Assembly: GCA_947172415.1 (NCBI GenBank) | Contig: OX359197.1 | Location: forward strand, 4,527,673 to 4,591,672 | Direction: 5' to 3' | Source of the DNA: Chondrosia reniformis | Lineage: Eukaryota; Porifera; Demospongiae; Chondrillida; Chondrillidae | DNA: 64,000 nucleotides | Shown: in pieces, positions 1-27,472 of the stretch | How positions within the stretch are numbered: position 1 is the first letter of the stretch | Layout: every line of letters begins with the position of its first letter | The notes under the pieces: generated by a model | Told to the model about the DNA's origin: nothing | Databases searched by the model: none | The model's input: only the letters and a program-made list of their open reading frames with translations | Translations under genes and position numbers: made by a program

Positions 1-172
1 ACTGATGTACAGTACAGACAGAACATGTCCTTACTGACACTACTGATGTACAGTACAGACAGAACATGTCCTTACCGACACTACTGATGTACAGTACAGA
101 CGGAACATGTCCTTACTGACACTACTGATGTACAGTACAGACAGAACATGTCCTTACCTGCACCACTGATGA
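1..172. repeat. 41-bp tandem repeat, about 4.2 copies
   Basis: Units begin at 1, 42, 83 and 124, with a partial fifth at 165. Each starts ACTGATGTACAGTACAGAC, and copies differ by only a few bases. The array is cut by the window edge, so its true length is unknown. It lies downstream of, or within an intron of, the minus-strand eIF2D homologue. Confidence 0.9.
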
Positions 173-607
173 GTCTAGGAAGGACAGCTTCCCAAGTTGT
201 GATTCGCTGTATGAGAGAGTAATTCCTCCATAGTGCATATACTGCAGTTGGATCATCAATAAATAGGACATGTTATATTGACAAAAATCAACAGTGCATC
301 AATCCTTAGTTATCTGGAATACCCTATTCTTTGACGATCCATATTACCAAATTTATGTATTGTAGTAACATGTACGTATATTTTACCTCATTCACTTAAT
401 ATATTTGGATTTGAAACCAAGGTGTTAAGATAATTGAGGATGCACTGTATTACCAAATGGCCTCCCCAGAAATATCTATCTATTACAAACGCTTTCATAT
501 ACAGGTGTCTAGTTCACTACACTAATAACATTAAATGATCCTTGTAGGCCATAAACATCTGACTGGACAGGAGGGATTGGACAACATATCCATACACAGT
601 TACTGAC
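173..607. other. AT-rich DNA, probably eIF2D intron
   Basis: I see no exon, RNA gene or clear repeat here. It follows the donor of eIF2D exon 2 on the minus strand and is most simply intron 2 of that gene. The next expected coding piece (the end of the MCT-1-like domain) was not found, so it probably lies outside the window. Confidence 0.4.
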
Positions 608-1002
608 CTGTAGGATATACTGCTCTATCGAATTCAAAGAATAATGGAACTGCTGAGATAGAGTACAATGTCACGTTAACTTCATCCCTATCACACGCTG
701 ATGGGCGATTAACAATCAACTTAGAGACTTCGATAGCCCCTTTTGAGGGTATAATCTTCTCTAAGTCTTCTTCTTGAAGATTGTGTGTGCTGCCGATCAA
801 AGATCTAAATTTCCTCCTTCAAGAAATTAAATAGCATAGAAATACTACATTTCATAAAAACAACATAATCGATCGAAGGTCCATCTTCGTACACAATTTA
901 AACTTCAGTCAAATTTAATACATGTTTAGATGAAATTGTGACCAACCGTTCAGAATTCTTTGCTACATTTCTACTTTTGACTCTAAATTGTTTTTTGAAC
1001 AT
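608..1002 (-). CDS. EIF2D: eIF2D (ligatin) homologue, first two coding exons
   Basis: eIF2D is a non-canonical initiation and ribosome-recycling factor that delivers tRNA to the 40S P site and recycles post-termination 40S subunits. Two minus-strand exons are visible. Exon 1 (1002-947) starts MFKKQFRVKSRNVAKNSE, matching the conserved MFxKxFRVKS start of eIF2D. Exon 2 (804-608) encodes the N-terminal MCT-1-like domain, with LQEEDLEKIIPSK and PLFFEFDRAVYPT matching the family's VSELVPGK and ILFELEKNLYPT positions. The acceptor (AAATTTAG) and donor (CAG|GTCAGT) are good and the phase runs on (2, then 1). The rest of the gene, including the PUA, SWIB and SUI1 domains, lies beyond the left edge. 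The start codon is 237 bp from the divergent KIF23 start. The family call comes from remembered sequence and rests on roughly 80 residues. Confidence 0.75.
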
Positions 1003-1239
1003 ATTACTGTATGTATTAGACCAGCGGCGACTACAGTTTCTCGAGAGTGTACATCTATTACGCGTTTCCTTGAACTATTGATGACTTCATAATCAAATCA
1101 GCCAATCAGATATCAGAATTTCAAATTTAAGGCGGTGTGAAGATATGGCGTCCGTGATTTGGTGAAAATATCTTTTTAGTTTGTACGTTTGCTCACTATT
1201 GAATTGCTTAGTATTATTTGACTAATCTGAAAAAGAAAG
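1003..1239. promoter_or_regulatory. Divergent promoter between eIF2D and KIF23
   Basis: The 237 bp separating the two start codons must hold both 5' UTRs and promoters. A consensus CCAAT/NF-Y site (AGCCAATCAG) lies at 1100-1109. TTCAAA at 1120-1125 is a reverse-strand TTTGAA, the CHR core used with NF-Y in mammalian G2/M genes, including mitotic kinesins. No TATA box is evident. The role of these motifs in this organism is inference; the head-to-head geometry is seen directly. Confidence 0.5.
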
Positions 1240-4200
1240 ATGTCAAAATCAGCTAAAACCCCATCTCGACGTAAGCTATCGCCACAGCCCTCTACAGTGG
1301 ATCAGGATCCTGTAGAAGTGTTTTGTCGAGTTCGACCTTTACAAGAAGACGAAGAAGACTCGTGCGTAGAAGTTCTATCAGATTCTGTTCTTCAAGTTAC
1401 TCCTCCAGAAAGCTCTTTGTCGTTCAAATCAGGACACAGTAGTGTGGTAAGTCATACAAGCATGTTAGACAAGTATACAACACCAATTTACTGTTCCTTT
1501 TCATCAACTGAAGACCCAACACACCTTCAAACATGTCTTTGGGGATTCCACCAGCCAGAAGGAGGTATTTGATCGCGTTGCCATGCCACTGCTCGAGGAC
1601 CTAGTGAAGGGAAAGAATGGATTGCTGTTTACATATGGTATCACAAATTCTGGTAAAACGTATACCATGACAGGAGAACCAGATAACGCAGGAATACTTC
1701 CCAGGTGTCTGGACATACTGTTTAACTCCATCTCTGATGTTCAAGCTCCCAGATATGTGAGTAAATAGAGAAGTGCTGGTCTTAAATCCAACTTCTCTGA
1801 AAAGATGATACATATTGTGTACTGTATGCATATCAAAGTACTGTGTGTGATCTATCTGTAGGTTTTTAAGCCAGACAGGACTAATGGATTTGAAGTTCAG
1901 ACAGAATCTGAAGCTAGAGCTGAAGCAATGAAACATAAACCAAAAAAGATTAGTGCAAAAGCAAGGTAATACTAAGTGCTTATCTTTGAAATGGTTCATC
2001 TTTGGTTATTTTGAACATCTAAAGGGTTACATTACAGCCACTGCTTCAGAGCTATGCTTATACAAATGTACATCGCTATGCTGTGTTTTATTCTTCTCTA
2101 ACCTCTACTGGACTTAATATGTATGTATGTACATATATGTTGAAAGTTGATAGAAGTCGACACTTTATATTCTTGTGCAGTTATTTGCCTGTACATCTTT
2201 GTATATAAGTATGTGATGGACTAAATCACAGATACGTACACTGTTTAGAGTATATAGTCTATGGCTGAAATAAGTACATTACTTTTGCAGTACATTTTGT
2301 GTTTTAGGGCTGAGATGCCTGAATATGGAGATATTTTGCGTGTCCCTGAAAACAGAAAATGTAGTCAGAAAGCTGATGAAGACAGCAATTTCGCTGTATT
2401 TGCATCATATGTAGAAATCTACAATAACTATATATATGATCTACTAGAGGACATTAATGAAAACAGGGCAGATTTGAAACCAAAGTTAGTCACAGTGTAA
2501 TGATGTTATGAATACTTGTTCTGTTCCTACGTACATAATTGCAATTTTCACGGACAGCTTCTACGTAAATCTATTGTTTCATACATGTCCATATGTCTGT
2601 TGTGCAAATTAAACAAATAACTCAAGGGTGAGGAATTATGGGTTTAATTAAATAAAAATGCTTATTACGTAAATAGAGTTTTTTTACTGTATGTACATAT
2701 TGCTACGTACATTCGTACTTCCAAAGGATGAATATACCTCTCCATCTGCATGTATATACGTACGTGTGTACGTACATAATACATACCCACATGTGTACGT
2801 ACATGTTTGTTGTAATTTGTTATGGCACTAACGCCAGCAATGTGTAACTTCATGTAGAGCACCTCAGTCAAAGACCCTCCGTGAAGGTAGTGGGCGACAG
2901 ATGTTCATTAGTGGTGTGACGGAGGTAGAGGTTAAGAGCACAGAGGAGGCCTACGAGACCCTGTGGAAGGGACAGAAGAGGAGAAGAGTGGCACACACGC
3001 AGCTCAATGCAGAGAGTAGCAGGAGTCATAGTGTGTTTACCATAAAGCTGGTTTCAGCCCCTCTTGACTCTGCTGGGGAGGAGGTTTGTCTGTCACAGTA
3101 TGCAATCTAACTAATTATGTTTATGTGCCTACGTACATAAGTATGTACGTAGTATTGTATGTTCTACATGTGCTTATGTACATTATTATGAATGACATAT
3201 GTACGTACGTACGTATATACGCAAAACTAATCACTGGAAAGTACGTATTACGCCAGTGATTAGTTTTGCTTATCATCATAGCCTTTGCACGGCTCAGTGC
3301 ATATGTATGTACGCACATTCCTGTTACTATTATCCTGTTAATTGGCCAGTTTCTTTTAAGTACGTATATCCCACCTTTGACTCTAATGATATTTTCTAAG
3401 AAACGCTGTTAGTATGTGTACGTATATATATGTACGTATATACCCTGTGATTAATGACTGTAGGTAGTTCAAGATAAAACAAAAGTGATCATGAACCAAC
3501 TGTCCTTGGTTGACTTGGCTGGGTCTGAGAGAGCCTCTAGGACTGGTAACCATGGTGAGAGGCTGAGGGAAGCCAACAACATAAATGCCAACTTGATGGT
3601 TCTGAGGACATGTATGGAGACTCTGAGGGACAACCAACTACACTGTGGAAACAAGGTCAGTTGAATCGGGTAATACTCAATGAATCACCAAAGTGTATAC
3701 ATAGTATTTATGTACGTATGAATCTGTATGTAATAAAAATGATTAAAGTGTACGTATGTACGTACCATGTAATCCTTTTTAGGCATTGTGAATTTACATT
3801 ATTTTGTATATTGTTAGATTGTACCATACCGTGATTCCAAGTTGACACATGTGTTTAAGAATTACTTTGATGGTGAAGGAACAGTTAAGATGGTAATATG
3901 TGTCAGTCCCAAATCAGAAGACTATGATGAAACAATTGTGAGTGCATATACATCTGTCTGTATATACATAGCTAGTAGTGACATTTATTATTACTCTTAT
4001 TCTTTGAAACCCTGTGTGATGACACAATAGGCTCACATCAAAGCTAATTATTACGTATTATGTACTTTCTTTTTTTCATGTGAAGCATGTTATGAGATTT
4101 GCAGAAGTCACGCAAGAGGTGCAGATAGACAGACAGTCTGTTGCTAGGCTACCGGTTGGTATGACCCCTGGTAGAAGAAGGGCCAACATGCTTTATAAAG

Positions 4201-6979
4201 CAGCACTCAAAAAGGGTGAAGAGGGGACACCTCCTCCAGCAGTTCATCCCTACCACTTGGCATTACCTTTACTCTGTGTTGATAGGGTATGTATACATAC
4301 GTACAGTATGTATGTATGTACATATAATGTTTGTATGTAGTGTATATGCATATGAATTATGTATTACTTTTATACTTAATGAATATTTACGTACGTACAT
4401 AAGACATTTTATGGTACCTACACTATACAGTGCATGAAGTGACTAAAATCTTGAAAACTTATTTTTTATCTTAGAAGTCAGACTTTGTAGTACCTGATTG
4501 TAGTAGTGAAAAATTATTATGTGTATATACGTACTTACGTTTGTATGTACAGCCATATAAAAACTTTTCACATCCTGTTTACAATACTTATTTGCAGCAG
4601 TTGTGAACTTTCTAAATTCTTGGTTAGACATACGTACGTACGTACATATGTACGTAGGTTTCTAATATTATACTTGGGACAATATACGTACATGTCGTAC
4701 ATGCCTGCATATGTATGTATGTAACTCATACGTATATCATGTTACTGAATATGAAAGCAGATATGTATGTATTAGCACACTTGGGAAATGAGATCCCAGA
4801 TGGGTTACTGCTCGTTTGAGTGTTTTGATTTACATGCATATTTATCTCTGTAGTTCTTAAATGCTGAAGCCTATTCATTCAAAGAATTTAAGAGTTATCT
4901 ATTAGAACGGGAAAAGACTAGAAAAAAGCTACTTGGTGAGAGCAAAGTCAAGGAAACACAGTTTAGAGACATGATACAAGGTTTACAACAAGAAAATGCA
5001 GATTTTCAGGCCAAAATGGTGACTTTAGAAGCCAGTTTAAAGAGCAAAGACAAGATTTTGAGAGAGAACAAGGAATTAGCCAATCTAGTATCAGTTAAAG
5101 ATGAAGAGATCTCAAAACTGAAGGAATCGCTATCAAACATGCAATCTGTCATAGAAAAGAAGGATACGAATATTAAGAAACTTCATGTTCAAGCAGAAGA
5201 TTTACAAAAAAGGGTACACGCATGAAACATTATTTACTTAATGTACTTATATTACAAACCTTACTGATTTGACTACATACGTACGTGCATCATTGAGGTT
5301 TCTTAGTATGTCCATGAGTATACCAGCATGTTTGTACGTATGTACGTTTACTTCTGTATTTGAACAATGCCTCCCCAAAGTTACACCTCTCCTTGTGATA
5401 TATTATATTAACATCATTACACGACTCAGTGGAGAAGAAGAGTAAAAGGAGGGCCCAGTAGAGTAGATGAAAAGTAAATGGAAAAACATCTTGTATCCTC
5501 ATCCTAAAGCCCTCTCATAGGTTTAGCTCCCTATATAGCATGCAAGAAAAAGGGTGCATTGCTCCATCCTTTTATCAATTTAGAATGTCGAGCTTCAAAA
5601 TGCATTTGATGTTTACCAAAACAATAGAGATCAGCTTCAGAAGGAACTTCATGATGAGAAGGAAAGAATTAAAAGGGAGAAAGAAGAGAAGGAACACATT
5701 AAAAAGGTTTATTGTCAATAGTTGATTGGCAGACTGTTCATTACCTATGTATGTAACTATACAGCACAATGCAAGTATAGTACGTACATACTTATTAACT
5801 GTATCTAAATACGTATACGTAAGTGTGCAAGCTTTATTGTTATTGTAAAAATCACAAGTTGTTACTTTTAAAGCAACCATTTTGCTAGTATTAAGTATTT
5901 TAGCTGTAATACTCTGTACTCATATACGTACATGTGCATAACACTAACCCAGTTAAGATCACTATACATGTACTATTTAGACTATGAAAGGCTTTGTGCA
6001 CAGTGAAAAGGAGAAGTTTGAAAAGTTAGCCAGGGAGAAGCTTGCGCAAGATGAAAAACTAAGTAGGGTTTTTAAAATGGTGCAGAACACTCCAACATCA
6101 AATGGAAAGGTACTAGTAATGAACATTAGTATGCCTTTGTATATGAGTAAGTTTTCATGTGTACCTACGTACGTATGTACGCTACTCTGTATTGTGCACA
6201 ATTATGTTGATATGTACATAGGATTTGCCCTTATGTGCCAAAAGCCACAGGAAGCGCTCCATTTCAGAGAACTGGTTGGACCATCGCCCAACGTCAACAT
6301 TAGATGGAGACACAGTCATGCAACCTCACATGAAGAAGAAAAAGACAGTATTAACACCAAAGCCAAAACATTTCAAGGATAAACATGTGAGTTTAACCAC
6401 AGTACTCATATGTACGTATTTAGTGAGTCTGATGGAAATCACTAATGCTTCCATCATATCTCTATACTTTGTCTCCTGTTATAGAATAAGTATATGCTAA
6501 CTCACCAAGAGCAGGATACCAAAGGTCGTATGAAGACACGTCTGTACAAAGGGGAGATAATGGAGACAAGAGGAGGTGGAACAGCTGTCAAGTTTACCAA
6601 CATGGAGCAATTGGATGCCAGAAACATGTCCAAAATGAGTGGAAGTTCCCACGACTCTGTTGAAGGAAGCAAGCCTAGACGTTCTACCAGGCTGGCTCGT
6701 AAAACTAGGGGTTCAACTAGTGATCAAAGTATAGTGTCAGTAAGCTCTGATCCTGGAGAATACAGTAATGTTGAAACTAGAGTGAGTCTGGACTCCTTTC
6801 TCTTACTTACGTTTGCATGGCAACCAACATGGCTGCATCCTTGTCAGATGGACATGATATTCCTTACTGTTAGTAAACTACAGGCTTTTCTCTCCATTTT
6901 ATATGCGTATATATAGTGTGCAGTTGGTATTGAAGGAAGACCTGGAGCTCTGCCAGCATACAGACACATACCAAAGTAA
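1240..6979 (+). CDS. KIF23: MKLP1/KIF23 kinesin-6, complete, 14 exons
   Basis: Plus-end kinesin of centralspindlin (with the RhoGAP CYK4/RACGAP1), which bundles midzone microtubules in cytokinesis. Exons: 1240-1446, 1514-1756, 1862-1965, 2308-2484, 2858-3083, 3464-3655, 3818-3937, 4086-4286, 4854-5213, 5584-5706, 5981-6109, 6222-6386, 6485-6781, 6917-6979; frame is continuous, giving about 868 aa (human KIF23 is of similar length). The motor holds the P-loop GITNSGKT (exon 2), the kinesin-6 loop-6 insert (exons 3-4), switch [12 protein letters not shown] (exon 5) and switch II DLAGSE (exon 6). Exons 9-11 are coiled coil. Exon 12 keeps [11 protein letters not shown], aligning with the human Aurora B/14-3-3 site region before WVDHKP; exon 13 has KYMLTHQE and TRGGG. 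The last exon ([10 protein letters not shown]) aligns with the human C-terminus. The final exon is short and is the least certain part. Confidence 0.93.
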
Positions 6980-7909
6980 GCCTAAGACAGATAGCAACAA
7001 TGTATTCATAGAAATAATATGTATTACATACATTAATACCAATTTGTGATGTTTCCTCTTGTAGGGCCACTGCGATATGATCATAGTGTATTGTTGGTCC
7101 AAGTAGCTGTAAACTTGTTAGCAAGTGACTTATTTTACTTTTTTGCTGCAAATGCATGTCACCTTTTGTCTTAAGTTATAAGAATTGTAAAGTTGAGTTG
7201 TTTTATTATCACTGCCTCCTTCTAGATGTCTAAAGTTTCCTACACCTATAAAATATTTTGCTTATATTCTACATTATGTACATGCATTATACAATCAAAT
7301 AATTGACCATCTTCAAGATCAAAGGAATACAATCAAATACGTTTTACATAAAATTAACCATCTACAGGAATACCACTTTTTATAAAGTTTAAACTAGCTT
7401 ACAAAATTGAGTCAGGAACCTGTGACTGAGTGGCCTTGATTAAAAGTGATACTTAATTTCATGCAGAGCTATTCTATATATTTCATAATAATAGCTTTTA
7501 ACAACAGACATTATCAGATCGAGAGATTACCATTGATAAAGATGGATCAACCATGCAGTTCTCTACATAACTGAACATGACTGTGCATAGTAGAAATCTC
7601 ATATATATGTACATATACGTATATAATCTCAGGTTTCAGATGGCATATGCATGAAACCTATTTAAAACTCTTTGAACTGCCAGGTTTCAAAAGGTATGAA
7701 AGTATCTATAAACTTGGAAAAGGAGGCTGCATTACATGGTATATATGTGTAGCATTATAGCTTTTTATGTGCACATATTGCACAGGTATATATATATCTC
7801 TAAACATGATAGAGAACATTTGAGCAATCAACAGCAAATTTAAAGCAGTTATAAGGAGTGTATAAGTACCTAATATATATATAGATAATTCATTCCATAG
7901 ACTTTGTAA
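6980..7909. other. KIF23 3' flank with a GAAACC-type repeat
   Basis: No coding potential is seen. 6980-7600 is presumably 3' UTR and downstream DNA; it is conserved in copy C (50023-50560). 7631-7735 is a partial copy of an approximately 200-bp repeat rich in GAAACC/GGTTTC, related to 8250-8460 (inverted) and 50556-50765. No canonical AATAAA was found close to the stop. Confidence 0.5.
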
Positions 7910-8063
7910 TTAGGCCCCATGAACTTAATTATTAGATTCTCATCCTCCTGTCTTCAAATTCTTGGTGAGGCGGGAGGCTATTTATAATTTATATTTTTTC
8001 AAGCATCCGTGGTCGATCACCTCATCTCATGCATGGTCTCATATATAATATATATAATAATAA

Positions 8064-8270
8064 TACGTCGGCGGAGACTCTAATGAGCTCGTGCTTGCTC
8101 GATCCAAGCGCGCAGTTGACCATCGCGGTCGCATAGCCGCTGAAGATGCCTTCGGAGTTGTCCAACTGCCGAGAGGAGTATTTGTGGTGCAAGTCGATAA
8201 GGGTTCCCTGATCAGCAACAACGCATCCATACCAGGCACAGGATCAAATTACAGGTTTCCTATGGTGTGA
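8064..8270 (+). other. GC-rich 68-codon open frame inside the Harbinger-like element
   Basis: Bases 8060-8250 are clearly GC-richer than the surroundings. One plus frame is open from 8064 to the stop at 8268-8270, with a coding-like composition (HRGRIAAEDAFGVVQLPRG and QVDKGSLISNN). It has no ATG near its start, so it would be an internal exon or fragment. I do not recognise the protein. Its position inside terminal inverted repeats suggests a captured host fragment, which is inference. Confidence 0.35.
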
Positions 8271-8460
8271 AATCTATTGAAATATTTGAAACTTCTTAAG
8301 AATGTGCTAATAGATTAATTTCACGGGTTTCAAGTTTTAACAGCCCCCTTTCCGAGTTTTATACATACTTTCATACCTTTTGAAACCTGGCAGTTCATAG
8401 AGTTACAAATATGTTTCATGCCTTCTGATACCTGATATTTGATCCTGAGAGGGCTTCAGA
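8250..8460 (-). repeat. GAAACC-type dispersed repeat, inverted copy
   Basis: The reverse complement matches 50556-50765 and the partial copy at 7631-7735, including GAACTGCCAGGTTTCAAAAG. It is nested in the Harbinger-like element. Together with 7631-7735 it makes an inverted repeat of about 100 bp per arm. Confidence 0.65.
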
Positions 8461-8649
8461 ACGCGACAGCGCGCACGAATTTGCACCACAACAAAGATCA
8501 TACCGGCTACTGCTAACTGAAAGCCACTTATAAGGAGGGGGAGGCACAGGCTGCTAGCTACGTGACCAATAAATTTAGGCCAAGCGGCCATAAAAAAATG
8601 GTGCGGGTGGGGATGAGAATCTAATAATTAAGTTTATGGGGCCTTATAT

Positions 8650-8815
8650 ATATGTGTTTACACCTCGAGGCAAAAAAGGTGTGACCTGCATGGACTCCCC
8701 CTCTCAAAAGATCCCTTTACGCTGTATAAATTCCTCACTTCTCCCTCTATCTATATTAGTTACATTGTTTTGTATATATAAATTCCCCTATTTGAAGATA
8801 ATGATAGTTATTTAT
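8650..8815 (+). repeat. GPCR-upstream module, copy 1 of 4
   Basis: A block of about 150 bp beginning TGTGTTTACACCTC, with GGTGTGACCTGCATGGACT and AAATTCCCCTATTTGAAG. It recurs at 30725-30870, 36733-36850 and 51146-51300. Three copies precede GPCR copies A, B and C; the copy at 30.7 kb has no GPCR next to it and marks a further duplicated fragment. Confidence 0.75.
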
Positions 8816-8831
8816 ATTATTTATTTATTTA

Positions 8832-9310
8832 TATAGATGTAACTTGTATATTGTAACTTGTATATATATACAGTGCAAGTTACAATATATATACTAAGGT
8901 AATCTAATATAATATAATATAAATAATTAATATAATATAATTTAATAATTCATATGGCTCCAAGAAAGAACCTAAAAACAAAATGGGCATATCATCATAA
9001 AGTTTAGGGTATAAAACTCGTTTCAAATTAAGGGATTTTTTATTTAGGCCTCCGTTTGTTAGAAAACGGAGGACAAAGTTTGCATATAAAAGGCCATAGA
9101 ACTATAGAAAACCTATGGGAAATTTATATGCAAACCATGTGTTATATTAATAAAAAATTTCAATTTGTCAGATAACTGTGAAATCAACATATATCATGGT
9201 ACATGTGTATAAGAAACGTCTGGCAAAGTTTTGCTTAATTAAATGAGCAAAATAATCAAAATATAATGAAGAATTCAAAGTTACGATTGCGCAAGCTGGT
9301 GATGAATGTG
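8832..9310 (+). repeat. Inverted duplicate of 34798-35240
   Basis: About 450 bp match the reverse complement of 34798-35240. Shared landmarks are a hairpin-like CTCCGTTTGTTAGAAAACGG, ATATATCATGGTACATGTG and TTACGATTGCGCAA. Similarity fades near 9335. There is no coding content. The two copies flank the whole of GPCR copy A and the LINE region in opposite orientation. Confidence 0.75.
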
Positions 9311-9514
9311 ATGTTCTCTAATGCGTCACCAACACCTCTCGTATGTCGCTCCGTAAACATTTAGTGAATCATGTGACGATATATATATATATACACACAT
9401 TAACATACTATTCTCTACAATAATCGGTAACATAGCATAATAATATTAATGATTTTAATAAGTCAGCCAGTAATTTAAGAGAAGACATGCAGTTTCATAC
9501 GGCCGCGGTAGGTG

Positions 9515-9780
9515 GACCCCTTTTTTCTGTGTCCTAGCGCCTTTGGGTGCGGTGTACTTTAATAATGATTGATTGGTTATTTCTGGGAATTCTACCCTTC
9601 ATCGGTGACCCTGAGAATCTTTGTCTTTTTCTTCTTTTGCATTGCATTGGTGTGGGTCTTCAGATTGTTAACATTTTTGCATAAGTAATTATATAATTGG
9701 CAACTTCCGGAAAATCAGATTAGCTTGCATCATCGGCATATAAAGCGATTACGTACACACTGTTTGCAGCGAGTGTCAAG
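9515..9780 (+). promoter_or_regulatory. Conserved upstream region of GPCR copy A
   Basis: This block, from GTGTCCTAGCGCC to the start codon, is conserved upstream of copy C (51773-52012) and partly upstream of copy B (36945-37082). It holds ATTGG (reverse CCAAT) near 9570 and TATAAAG at 9739-9745, about 36 bp before the ATG. TATAAAG is retained at 51971-51977 in copy C. If the TATA box is used, the 5' UTR would be very short. Promoter function is inferred from conservation and position only. Confidence 0.4.
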
Positions 9781-26468
<16,688 letters not shown>

Positions 26469-27459
26469 GATTTGGAGGAAGTCGTCAAGACCCATATTGC
26501 TGAAACCTATTAACAATATATCTAATAAGAAGCTGGTATACATGTAATTAACTGATAACTATATAACCCATGAACACCAAACATATTTTCAAAAAACATG
26601 TTAATTCCATGCATGCACCAATTGCAAATCTCACTAGTTGTACGTACCTGCATATCCAATATACATATATTATACATAAAACTATGTGTAACTAATTATA
26701 TTAAATATATATAGCCATGTAGCTTATATAAATCATATTTATACATGTACAAGAAGACAGTGTCACTTAAAAACATTTTGAAATCTAGTTATGTAACTAA
26801 CCATACAGAAGTGGCATATTGAAATTTAAGTGACGTAACCATATACATCACTCCTTTGTTTGGGCACATCATCACTACTTCTACTGGCATTGTGCCAGTT
26901 GGAAAGAATGGAAGTATTACATGAATAAAATACCTTACTTATATGGTACATACTGATTACCTACTATATATATATATACTAACAGTGAATAACAGAACAA
27001 TGTAAGCACAAATGTGCTGGTGTACATTCCTAATAACACTGTATAAGTATAGTATATATATATGATGCACCCTGAGTGATAAATTCATCCGGTCTTACCT
27101 AACCAGTCAATGAAGAGGTTTACAGAGACCCAGCAGTAGCTTAGATACATTCTGGGTCAAATATTAATTTGTAGAACAAGGCGCAAAGATTTATAAATTG
27201 TTATTGCTTAAAACGGAAGTTCGAGGGCGTTACTGAGAGATGAGGGTTGTAAAATATCAAAGTCTGATTTTTCTCGCTACGTGGTAAGTACATAGTTGAA
27301 TGAGCTAAAATGCCATGTTGTATCAACTACTACTCTCTATGCAGTAGTTGAGGATTTCAAAGCCTGCAACAGTGTGACTAAAGTCTTGTACTGTTTAAAA
27401 TACTGATTATCCTAGGGGTCACTTGGAATTTTAATATTGTAACTTGGCCCTCTTAAATT
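26469..27459. other. GPCR copy A 3' flank, non-coding
   Basis: No coding potential is seen. AATAAA at 26924-26929 is a candidate polyadenylation signal about 455 bp after the stop. 26795-26895 is a single-arm relative of the foldback arms at 36289-36668 and 54739-55116 (CATACAGAAGTGGCATATTG, TTTGTTTGGGCACATC). 27323-27472 is an inverted relative of 34545-34690. Confidence 0.45.
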
Positions 27460-27472
27460 TGTAACTTGTACT

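Larger units (their letters stand above)
7913..8643. mobile_element. PIF/Harbinger-like non-autonomous element, TTA target duplication
   Basis: A 731-bp segment is bounded by about 33-bp inverted repeats starting GGCCCCATRAACTTAATTA (7913-7946 and 8610-8643). It is flanked by TTA at 7910-7912 and 8644-8646. Copy C has the uninterrupted site (TTTGTAATTATGTATACG near 51128-51146), so the insertion and its 3-bp duplication are directly visible. A TTA duplication and a GGCC start fit PIF/Harbinger. No transposase is present. The interior holds an unrecognised GC-rich open frame and an inverted GAAACC repeat, so it is a composite or cargo-carrying element. Confidence 0.75.

Noticed and set aside
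1-172. Possible CRISPR-like array
   Set aside because: Units are contiguous 41-bp tandem repeats with no variable spacers, and the DNA is eukaryotic.
1504-1999. Minus-strand frames over KIF23 exons 2-3
   Set aside because: Shadows of the kinesin motor exons; no family resemblance.
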